The position numbers were made by a program, and so were the translations under genes. From Chromera velia (taxonomy: Eukaryota > Sar > Chromeraceae): a stretch of 49,710 bases of DNA. Each line of letters opens with the position of its first letter. Position 1 is the first letter of the stretch. Of this stretch, positions 33,116-42,133 are shown in pieces. Where the stretch lies: NCBI GenBank assembly GCA_018398765.1, contig JAHBMJ010005739.1:1-49710 (forward strand), in the 5' to 3' direction. The notes under the pieces are model-generated. The model worked only from the letters and a program-made list of their open reading frames with translations, had not been told where the DNA came from and made no database searches.

Positions 33116-33576
33116 GGGATATACCCAACCAGTTGGGTGAGTGCCTCGGGGGGCCATTTAGGGGGTCCGCTCATATTTGATTGGTGCATACCATCGGGGG
33201 CTTAGGCATGCCTTGTGTGCTGCCATGGGGCAGGGGCTACAGCAACATGCGTGAAGTATTGATATATGCTTTTCAGGACCGCGCGCGCATCATATATGCA
33301 TATACAACTCCGTGCGAGTTACTTGAGGGGCACGTATATATGCGTAAAGTAAGTAAGGCACGCGCGATCGCGGCAGCTCCGTACGAGTTGCTTGAGGGGC
33401 ACATTTTGGAACTCGGGCGACACCGACCGATCGACCGTGACAGAGACAGAACCGATCCCCCCCCCCCCCAAANNNNNNNNNNNNNNNNNCCCCCCCCAAA
33501 ATGAAAAAATGCGTTATGCGAGTGCGTGCGATCTCAGGGCCTCTCAGCAGAGCTGACCTGCCTCCCGAGGCGATAG
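33116..33576 (+). repeat. Palindrome-ended repeat family, copy C (contains gap)
   Basis: Starts GGGATATACCCAACCAGTTG and ends near CGAGGCGATAG. It is interrupted by the N gap at 33473-33489 inside a poly-C tract that the other copies have in shorter form. Confidence 0.9.
33473..33489. other. Assembly gap (17 N)
   Basis: Seventeen unknown bases flanked on both sides by C runs. The gap size is probably arbitrary, and the poly-C tract likely stopped the assembly. Confidence 0.98.
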
Positions 33577-33611
33577 TTTGCATGTCCTCGAATTAATTGC
33601 ACGCATGCATG

Positions 33612-33637
33612 CATATATATATATATATATATATATT
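33612..33637. repeat. (TA)n microsatellite
   Basis: Short TA repeat after GCATGCATGCA, followed by a GATCGATCGCGGTCGATCAC imperfect palindrome. Confidence 0.85.
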
Positions 33638-33935
33638 CCCGCACGATCGATCGCGGTCGATCACGAAAAATCAAATTAACAAACAAATTAACGCATGTCC
33701 AGACTGCATGCTCTTGCCGCTGATCGCTCTTGACGTACGTGGCTGTCAAGGCTGTCTGTCAAGAGGTCGTCCAAGTCTCCACAGCAAGTGAAGAGACGGG
33801 GTCACGTGGTTACTGCATGCTCCTCTCCATGCATGCAAATGTATGATTGAGGCGAATCGTTGTCGAACCTTTAAACCTCACTTTCCGAACCAGCGGCCTG
33901 ACTCTGTTCAGTCCTGCATTACCACTTGAGTTGCA

Positions 33936-35236
33936 ATGCGCTTGCCGGTTCTTTTCGCTGCTGTGGCGGTGTCAGTGCGGATGAGGTGAGCACACAACCT
34001 GGTTGCATCCTTGGACGGAATATTAGTCTGTGCTTGAAAACCTCGTCCGTCTCCGACCGTAACTACTTTTGAATCAGATGCGTTGCGCCAAGCCAGTGGT
34101 ACTACTCAGTGTCGGGAAAGGAACAGTCCTTCCCAATTCTCTGCAATTCAGTCTCCCCGGTGGTCCCTTTGTGAGTCAGTGAATCCGCGCAATTTTCTCC
34201 GTGGACCTCCGCTTACTCCATTTCTTGAGCGCGCCCGTTTGATATACAAGTGCATGCATGAATGAGTGAATGAAAGAATGAATGGGTGGATGGATTAATG
34301 AGTAAACGTTCCGACGAATGCACGAATAAAGGGAGAGAAGGCATGAATCACTTGACCGACACATGAAGAAGCGAATGAGTAAAGGGATAGATGTACAAAT
34401 GCGGAATGCGGAGGTGGACGCATGAATGTACAAATGCAAGAATGAATGGGCAATTTAGTGTATTAATTGACGAACACACATGTGTCTTCATGCGTCCACG
34501 CAGTGAAGGGAACCTCCGTAAGAGGACGTCTTCCTCATCGAAGAAAGAGAGGGGGGTGTGCAAGGTCCTCATTGCATGTGCAACCGACGAGACCTTTGAG
34601 AATGAAAAGTCTCTCAACACCCTTGGGCCTTTCTTTAAGGGAGACTGGCAAGAGAACGAGTGGGAAAAAAGCCCGGCTACTACAGAGAAGTCTCTTTGTG
34701 AGGGAAAAGACTGGGTGATCGCACACTTTGTTGGACTGGGCGTGAGGACTCTGGATTCCGCTTCGGGGCCTGTGAAACAATGGTCCGAAACACTAGGAAA
34801 ATATCTGAAGAAGGTAAAAATTAGTGGGGAACTAAGTGCTGCCAGCAGTGGGGGGTTTGATGTGATCGTGAATGAGTACTGTCCCTGGGGGCCTGAGAGC
34901 CGGCCCAGCGAGGAGATTCGGGATCAGATGACACAGAAGGCAGAGGAAAGTCTCTCGCACAACCCAGAAGCCGTTTATGTAGAGCTCACACCCACACCAG
35001 GCTGGTGGATGCCCTCTCTCTTCATGGAGCCTTCTGCCCGTATGGTCAAAAAACGATGGACCATTCGTGATGTACATACCAACGAAAGGCGAAGGTTCGG
35101 TGAGAGGAAAAGAGGAGTGATCCAGCACGCAAAAGCGGAACGAACGAAGCACGGATTTGATACAGATTTCCAGTATGCAGTTGTGGAACCAGTTGAGACA
35201 GATGTAGTACAGTACGCAACAATCACATACACCTGA
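33936..35236 (+). CDS. Probable secreted protein of unknown function, three exons
   Basis: Exons 33936-33985, 34078-34170 and 34504-35236 join in phase 2 at both introns (donors GTGAGC and GTGAGT, acceptors AATCAG and CACGCAG), giving 291 residues with ATG at 33936 and TGA at 35234. The N-terminus MRLPVLFAAVAVSVRM is a plausible signal peptide. The mature part has a Ser/Lys-rich stretch (KRTSSSSKKERG), then VCKVLIACATDETF, DWVIAHFVGLGVRTLDS and AVYVELTPTPGWWMPSLFME, and a basic region near the end (RDVHTNERRRFGERKRG). I recognise no family. The second intron contains the GAAT repeat at 34255-34460. The consistent phases and strong composition make the model likely. Confidence 0.7.
34250..34455. 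repeat. Degenerate (GAAT)n repeat in intron 2
   Basis: Irregular GAATGAGT/GAATGAAA-type tetranucleotide repeat within the second intron of the secreted-protein gene. Confidence 0.8.
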
Positions 35237-35354
35237 AGGATCCTGAGGGCCCAAAACTCCTCCTCATAGGCGCCGCGAAATCCATAAGAAACAAAGAAAG
35301 GGGGGGGCAAAAACAAAACAAATAGAACTCATACTACGATGTGATACATGAGTG

Positions 35355-35460
35355 CATGTATCATTCATACATTCATTCATTCATTCATTCATGCATGCAT
35401 TCATTCATTCATTCATTCATGCATTCATTCACTGATTCATTCATTCATTCATTCATTCAC
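35355..35460. repeat. (ATTC)n microsatellite
   Basis: About 100 bp of ATTC repeat just after the secreted-protein gene. It is the complement of the GAAT repeat in that gene's intron. Confidence 0.95.
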
Positions 35461-36133
35461 CGAAGTACCAGTCTGTACCTTATATGGTATGCATAATATA
35501 TGCTTTTGGATAACGTAAACACTAGTGTAAACAATATCTATCATTGATACAATCAGTGAGAAGGCCTAGGAGGAACGTGATTTTTATATTCAACAACTCT
35601 AATTTTTATAAAGTGTGACATATAAACCAAGTTAAAAAAAAAAAAACATCTTAGAAAATTTTGTATAGTCTTTGCATCATTGCAGCATCAAATCTTTATT
35701 AATTTGAGGTGGAAATTACAAAAAAAAAAAAATTGTGTATAATGAGAGACTAAGTTGTAATCTATAGCTCTAACTATAGCTACTAATTTTGAGTCAAACA
35801 TTTTTTCAAAAAAATATTGGAGGCTCAAAATCAATCGATTGATGAGTCCTTTAGGACGTAACGTAGCTAGCTGGCTCTTGGTTTTTTCTCTATATGTTTT
35901 TTCTTTAATAAAACAACGCTGTATATGCACGTGGCTGCCGATGGTGTACGCGGCACGCCTTTTCTAGGTAGTCGATCTTGGGGGCACCCATGCAGAACGT
36001 AAATGATAATTAAATCCTATCATATTCCCAGAGTCTTATATATCATATCCTAAGAATTGAAGATGTATGTACAGAGCACACTTCTAGGCTATAAGTCAAT
36101 TATCATCATTGTCAATCATCATCATCATCATAA
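35461..36133. other. AT-rich spacer, nothing recognised
   Basis: A-runs and short AT-rich frames only; a CATCAT trinucleotide run lies at about 36118-36130 directly before the foldback element. Confidence 0.5.
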
Positions 36134-36553
36134 CTACCCTACAAAAAGTTATAGAAATGTCATAGAAATCTTATAGAAATGTCATAGAAATTTAATAGAA
36201 ATCTGATAGAAATCAATAGAAATCTAATAGAAATGTCGTAGAAATCTCAATATAGAAATCAAAACAAAATTTCTATAATTTATAGAAATCTCACCAGATT
36301 TCTATGCATTTCTATAAACATATAGAAATCAATAGAAATCAGGCCCTGATTTCTATCGGATTTCTATCCGATTTCTATCGATTTTTATATGTTTATAGAA
36401 ATGTATAGAAATCCGGTGGGATTTCTATAATTAATTAAATTATAGAAATTTTGTCTAGAGTAGTGTCTTGATTTCTATATTGAGATTTCTATAACATTTT
36501 TATCAGATTTCTATTAGATTTCTATGATATTTCTATAACTTTTTGTAGGGTAG
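36134..36553. mobile_element. Foldback element, 420 bp, CTACCCTACAAAAAG termini
   Basis: The first 25 bp (36134-36158, starting CTACCCTACAAAAAG) and the last 25 bp (36529-36553) are perfect inverted copies. The interior consists of TAGAAAT(C/G) repeats on the left and ATTTCTA repeats on the right, so the unit folds on itself nearly throughout. It shares the CTACAAAAA end and AGAAA-array design with 9238-9670. Confidence 0.9.
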
Positions 36554-37156
36554 CATCATACGCCATTGCCTAGGCCATCGCCATCAGCTTCTAGATCTAG
36601 CGTTCGGCAGCAACGCTAGGCAACGCATGAGGCAGTTCTCTTCTTTACAACTAACTGCAGTTCACTTTGATTTATTCCCTAGGGCGGAACATATCAATCA
36701 ATTAATCAATCAATCATTTATACTTAATTTAACCAGGATGCATTATTATAGGTTAATTATAATAACGCTCGGCATTAGGGCAGGAGGCCAATCCTCCAGA
36801 CATTAATCCTATATACATATCCTATCCTATCCTATCCCAATGTTAAATTAACAGACTTAAACACTAGCTTAAATATCTATAATTGAAAAGAAATTCATAT
36901 AAATTTCAAAGATGGACTATCTTGAAAATTCATATATCATGATACATGCAGAAGCAAAATAAACCGCAGATAAAAACACTAGTAAAAACACTAAATCTTG
37001 CAGACGCTTCTTCACAATTCTTCCGTCCTTTTTTTCTTTCTGGCTGCCTCTTTTGTTGCCTGTGTTCTTTGCTGTTGCTGTTGTTCTCTTTGTTCTCTAA
37101 ACCCCCGACTGTCCTCAAATTTTTCTAGTTGTGTCATGAGTGTTTTCCTCTCTGCA
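36554..37156. other. Spacer with small repeats
   Basis: A TCAA run lies at about 36692-36718 and a TCCTA pentanucleotide repeat at about 36816-36838. A hydrophobic plus frame from 36998 and an ATG at 37136 (MSVFLSAGLVIGFVLPSAHT, signal-peptide-like) lie just before the next gene. The second may be its true start in another frame, but I could not join it. Confidence 0.4.
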
Positions 37157-37969
37157 GGACTTGTAATTGGTTTCGTTCTTCCATCTGCACACACGCGACA
37201 CAAGCAAGAAAGGAAAGTGAGGACTTCATAAGAAAGCGTCACAGCATTCAATCATCGCCCTTGTACGCGTTGACCTGGCCATCACTGTTTCCATTCAATG
37301 AAACTCTCGCTTCTCGCAAGTTGTACACAAAAGGAGTCGACACACTGATTGGAGATACTGCCCAGAAAGAAACAGATAGTCTGTCGGTATTTCTGTGAGT
37401 GTCCTTCGGTGCGTCTGTGCGACTGTCTGTCTGTCTGTCTGTCTGTCTGTGTGTCTGTCTGTCTGTCTGTGTGTCTGTCTGTCTGTCTGTGCCTCTCTTT
37501 TCTGTCTGTCTATGTCTGTCTGTGCGTCTGTCTAGACGTGCCTCTGTCTGACTGACTGACTGACTGACTGACTGGCTAGACCGACTACTTCTTGGTCCCC
37601 TACGAAGGGAACGTGCAACACAACAAAGAAGAGAAATTTGGAAAGGGGGACCAATTCCGCATTGGAACAATCGAACGAAGACATTCATTCACTACAGGAG
37701 AGGGGGAAGGCCAGACATGCATTATGGTCACGAACGTGACACTTGCAAGGCACCAGGCCTGCCCTGAAGAGCTCGGTTAGTAAATGGATCGAACGCCTTC
37801 CTGCGAAGGTATCAATCAGAGTGTCAGGCAGAGACGAACAGGGGGACAAAGGTAAACGGCTGCATGCACGTTCATTCAACCGTGCTTCTCTCACGTCACC
37901 GCACCCTACTTCCATGCAGACCTGCCGGACTTGCTTGCTCAATGGCTGGTTGGCTTAACACATTATTGA
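37157..37969 (+). CDS. Small gene of unknown function, three exons, 5' end unplaced
   Basis: Proposed exons are 37157-37386, 37583-37775 and 37920-37969, ending TGA at 37967. The acceptor TCTCTGCAG precedes the first, and the last junction joins in phase (GCTCG|GTTAGT to CATGCAG|A). The middle exon reads GNVQHNKEEKFGKGDQFRIG, then IERRHSFTTGEGEGQTCIMV; the last adds DLPDLLAQWLVGLTHY. The first junction uses a weak GTATTT donor to keep the frame; a better GTGAGT 8 bp later gives the wrong phase. Intron 1 holds the CTGT and GACT microsatellites. No family recognised and no start codon placed. Confidence 0.45.
37425..37575. repeat. (CTGT)n and (GACT)n microsatellites
   Basis: Interrupted CTGT array to about 37530, then GACT units to 37573, filling the first intron of the plus-strand gene and ending at its acceptor CTGGCTAG. 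Confidence 0.9.
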
Positions 37970-38049
37970 CTGACTGACTGACTGACTGACTGACTGACTG
38001 ACTGACTGACTGACTGACTGACTGACTGACTGACTGACTGACTGACTGA
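37967..38049. repeat. Perfect (GACT)n array, about 80 bp
   Basis: About twenty uninterrupted GACT units. On the minus strand they directly follow the exon ending near 38058, either as the start of an intron (GTCAGTCAG) or as a coding tail of Ser-Val-Ser-Gln repeats. Confidence 0.95.
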
Positions 38050-38057
38050 CAAGGAAA

Positions 38058-39207
38058 AATGGTTTCTGTTCCAAATTCTAAAAAGTCGACTTCGTCTTTC
38101 GCCAACAGAAATTGCCATAGGACTTCCTTGTCTGGTTCTCGTCGTGTGATTGCTGCCAATTGGCATGTGTCGAGAATGTGGAGCTGCACCCCGACTCCGA
38201 TGGACCCCAACACATCTAACCAGACGCGGCCAAGCTCCGCCAGGTCTTTTGCAGTCCTCTTTCCCTTTTGACCACACTGCAAACAGGAAGGCAAGCAGGC
38301 ACGCTGGATTTCCCAAATTCACGGCTAGGTCTTGGCCCCCCCCACACACACATTTTCATGCCATAAAAAAGGTCCGAGATCTTTTCCCGAGAGAAGAAGA
38401 CCGCCAAGGGGTAGTGAGTGAAAATGCTGTTATCAAAAAGAGAGAGAATATCTGCAGATTGACTCATGCACTCGCTTTCGATTTTTGCCACTTTTTCACT
38501 CACTTGCGCCCTCACTCGATGCCTCTTTCAACCGAGGAAGGAAGGGATCGACTGAAGAGACTTAGAAAGCACGCATGGGAGAGAGGGAGGGAGGGAAGAA
38601 ACAAGGTACGTCAAAAGAAAAAGAAAAGAAAGCAACGGAGTAGATATCTCCCTTCTTTCTGTACCCCAGTCACAACGACAAACCAAAGCCAGAAGTACCC
38701 GTGCATCAATTACAACCCCGGCCCCCATGCTCCCCCCCCCGACTCCGACTGACAAAGCTCCATTTCAGGAAGACCAGAGTCGTTGCCACCCCCTTTTTTG
38801 CTGAGTCTACCACTGACTCCTCTACTTGACTTCCCTCCCGCTGCTTCCTTTTTTTCTTCTCTCGCTTTCTCCCTCTCTCACTTTCTCCCTGCAGATCTTT
38901 CCGCTTTGGTTTGTAATCTGCAATCATAAAACACAGAGAGAACGACATACGATTCCGGCCCCAGAAAGCATTTTTTCAAACATATCTCGACTGCATGTGA
39001 GTACTCACTTGGAGGCGTGTCCACGGTCCAGTCCGTCAGGTCCCCCACGTCTAGCTCGGCCCGGTCCTTCTCTACATCTTCTATCACAAACGTCTCGTCA
39101 ATGCCGGGATAGGAACCGGATGGAGATGCAGTGACACACCAGGTAACTTGAAAGGCCAGACAAGCTTGGAGGAGAGCAGAGGGGAGTGGCACCATCACCA
39201 TCGACAT
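38058..39207 (-). CDS. Candidate secreted-protein gene, at least two exons
   Basis: Exon 39009-39207 starts with ATG and a hydrophobic leader (MSMVMVPLPSALLQACLAFQ), continues GIDETFVIEDVEKDRAELDV and ends at a strong donor GTGAGT. Exon 38058-38276 has acceptor GTTTGCAG and reads KDLAELGRVWLDVLGSIGVG, then DKEVLWQFLLAKDEVDFLEF. The first exon ends in phase 1 and the second starts in phase 0, so at least one exon between them (38290-39000) is missing from my model, or they belong to different genes. After 38058 the frame either splices at GTCAGT or runs on through a (SVSQ)n tail to a stop at 37896, overlapping the plus-strand gene's last exon. Confidence 0.4.
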
Positions 39208-39255
39208 GCAGCCGTCTCCTAAGACTTTTGCCTATTCCGTCTCTGTACTGAAACT

Positions 39256-39518
39256 TCACAGATCTTGGGATGACGCACTAGGTCTGAGCAAAGACGGGGC
39301 AGGGAGGCACGCACAGCCAGAAGAGCAGCAGCTGGGCAGCCTGCAATCGTGTTGTGATGAGGGCAAGGACTCAACAGACGACTGAGCGACGGTCAACCAA
39401 ACGGGCGAGGGAATGGAGGGACTGTCTGAACTGCCTTCCATCAAATTCTGAAAGTAATCGGGACACGGACAATTGTTGGCGAGGTTTTCGTCAATCAAGC
39501 AGATGGCTTCGCCGGACA
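39256..39518 (-). CDS. Candidate Cys-rich exon, unknown protein
   Basis: After an acceptor GTGATGCAG the frame reads GEAICLIDENLANNCPCPDY, then FQNLMEG and a Ser/Cys-rich end with several closely spaced cysteines, stopping at 39256. It may be an upstream exon of the minus-strand gene at 39207 or a separate small gene. A possible preceding exon ends with donor GTGAGA near 39587 in the GC-rich block. Confidence 0.3.
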
Positions 39519-39587
39519 CTGCATCACTGAAGTCTGAAGATAGTCTGAAGACGTCTGAAGTTTAGTCAGATTCTCACCACATCGCGC

Positions 39588-39725
39588 CGCAGCGGCCCGG
39601 CCGGCGGGGGCGGGGGGGCGGCCGGGGGACGGCGGGGCTGCATGCATGAAGGAGCCTGGCCGGCCGTGATTCTCCGTGCAGATCGACCGTTGTCAATCAT
39701 TGTCAATCACGGTCGATCATGGAAT
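39588..39725. promoter_or_regulatory. GC-rich block and hairpin between divergent genes
   Basis: 39588-39650 is almost pure G/C. At 39681-39718 a perfect 10-bp inverted repeat (GATCGACCGT ... ACGGTCGATC) encloses two copies of TGTCAATCA. It lies between minus-strand exons (to 39518) and the plus-strand LRR gene (from 40002), so it could be a bidirectional promoter. That is inference from position. Confidence 0.4.
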
Positions 39726-40001
39726 GTCTGTCATTGTCTCACTCAGTCACACTCAGACCTGCGAATTTCGACTTGAGATGTTCTACAGTGCACGACAATG
39801 CAGCCAACGCCTGTTGGAGTGGCAGAGAGCATTTCGTTGGACTGTCTCCAACAAGGGTGCACTGGCGAAACAAAAACAGAAAATGTCTAGTCAGCAACAG
39901 TTCTGACCAGACTGAGCTCTGAGCTCATGGATCATGCAAACAACTGTTGACTGTGAGCCCTTTGACCGCGGTGTCCGCTCCTGTAAATTCAGTGCTTGAA
40001 G

Positions 40002-41732
40002 ATGCCCACAAAGCTTTTAGAGGACATAGAGGCGAGTACAGGGCTGTCTGCCTCCTTTGTGCCTTGTCTGACTCACCAACATGTAGACATTGGAGAACTG
40101 CTGTCTTCGAAAGATCTGCTGACCAATTCTTTGGTCTCACTTCGACAAGTGGATGTTGAGGATTCATCCCTCCCACCTCACCTTTTACGAAACCTCCAAC
40201 TCGTACGTGAGCTTCGGATTCTGCGGCTCCGGTCCTGCCGTCTGCAATCCATCGATTTCCTCTGTCTGCTTCCCAAGTTAGAATACGTCGATGTGTCAAA
40301 AAACGAGGTGCAACACATCCCCGTCGGCATTCGAGACGTTGAGCCTTTGCGCCACCTCGATCTGTCCTTCAACCAAATCGCAAACTTCCAAGAGGTGCTT
40401 CACCTGGCTGCCAACGTGAAACTTGTGGAGCTGTTCTTACGAGGTCGGGCAGGCATCGAGCCCGTCTCTGAATGTGATGATATCATTGTGCGGATCGAAG
40501 TTGGTGCTTAGTTACTTATCTCCCTTCTCTCTTGAGGCACCCTGCCATGACCCTTACCCCCTTTTCTTGCCTCGACCTAGTCCTCCTCGTCAAAGCTTCT
40601 TTCCTCTGTGGGCGGCCGCTCTCCTTGTTTATCAACCTCTGTCTTTCTTCTTGCACGTCTCGCCCCACTACTTTCTCTGTCTCCCTGTCTCTGCATCTGG
40701 CCAAGTCGCTCTCTGTCTGCCTTCATGCCTGCACCTCTCTCTCCATTCTGCACGCCTGTTTCTTTCGTTGGAACCCTCCCCTCCAGGGTCTACCTTTGAG
40801 GGTGTATCTGTAGGCCTGCCTGCCTTTCTAACCCCACATGCAGCCAACAATCTGATACCGTACGCACAGTCTCCCTGACTCTCTCTACCCTTCCTTCCTG
40901 CAAGGCACCCCTTGAATTCTTCGTGTGAGTGGCATGCATGCAGGGAATCTGATCTCCACGGCGGACTACTACCGTCTCCACATGATCGGTCATTTCCCCA
41001 AACTTCTTTTTCTGGATGGAGAGGAGGTCAGGGACTCCGATCAACGAGCCGCCAAGAGATTTCTTGAGGGCAGCCATCAAAGTCACTCACTCACCTGCAG
41101 TGCTGCTGGTGGACGGTCTCTGAGTCTCACACCTCCTCGGAGAGCATCCCATTCCCCTAACTGCAAACCGTTTTCGGGATTCAGTTTTCCGAAACCGTCC
41201 GAGAGGGGCGCATGGGCCTCTCCTCCGGGATCTGCACGGAGAGGCCGTGGAGGGGGGGACAGCGGGGACAGCGGTGAGAGTGTCGAGGACGCGGCAAAGC
41301 TTCGGGAAATGCTGGCCCTGACGCAAAAGCAGCTTCAGGTAGGCTCTTTCTTTCTCCCTTCCACCGACCGTAGAGTGAAGTTTTCTTCATCTGTTTGTGC
41401 GTCCCGCAATTGCATTTTTGTTTTTCGCACCGAATGAGACTGTGGAGCAGATGAGAATGCTTCGTTGACACGCCTGCCTGTGTATGCATTGACTAACGGA
41501 TGGCCCGACCCGACGGTGTGGATGCTGAAGGGAGGCACCGAACTGAACGGTCACTGAGCTCTCTCAAAAGACCAGCTAGATAGATTGCTCCTTCTTCTAC
41601 ATCTGGCATAGATAGCATCTCTCTGGAATTGCATGACTCGTGTGACCAATCAATCGGTCTATCTATCTATCGCTTGGTTGAGTTCTTCAATGATGCCTCG
41701 GTGACTGGATTACGGGACGGATTTTTGTCGCC

Positions 41733-41773
<41 letters not shown>

Positions 41774-42090
41774 GTTTCTTTCCTTCTTTCTTTCAGGAAC
41801 GCACCCGCGAAGCTTCAGACGCCACAGCCCGTCTTGCCAACCTGGAGCGAGAGGTGGGTGCGTTGTTCACTCACAGACAGACAGACAGACAGACAGACAG
41901 ATAGTGAACAAACAAATCCGTGCCTGTCTGCGCCTTGTCAGTCAATCTGCCTGATAGACGAACTGCGTATGAGGTAACTGATTCGGCACTTGTCCCGCTC
42001 TCCAAATTTTTCTTTGTCTGGACTTTTGGGCAGAGTTATCTGTGTCAGTTTTCCAACTAAACTCTCTCCCCCCCCCAATACGCTTTCACA

Positions 42091-42133
<43 letters not shown>

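Noticed and set aside
29790..33576. CRISPR-like array
   Set aside because: The repeats are about 430 bp, few and differently oriented, in a spliced eukaryotic genome. They are transposon-type copies.
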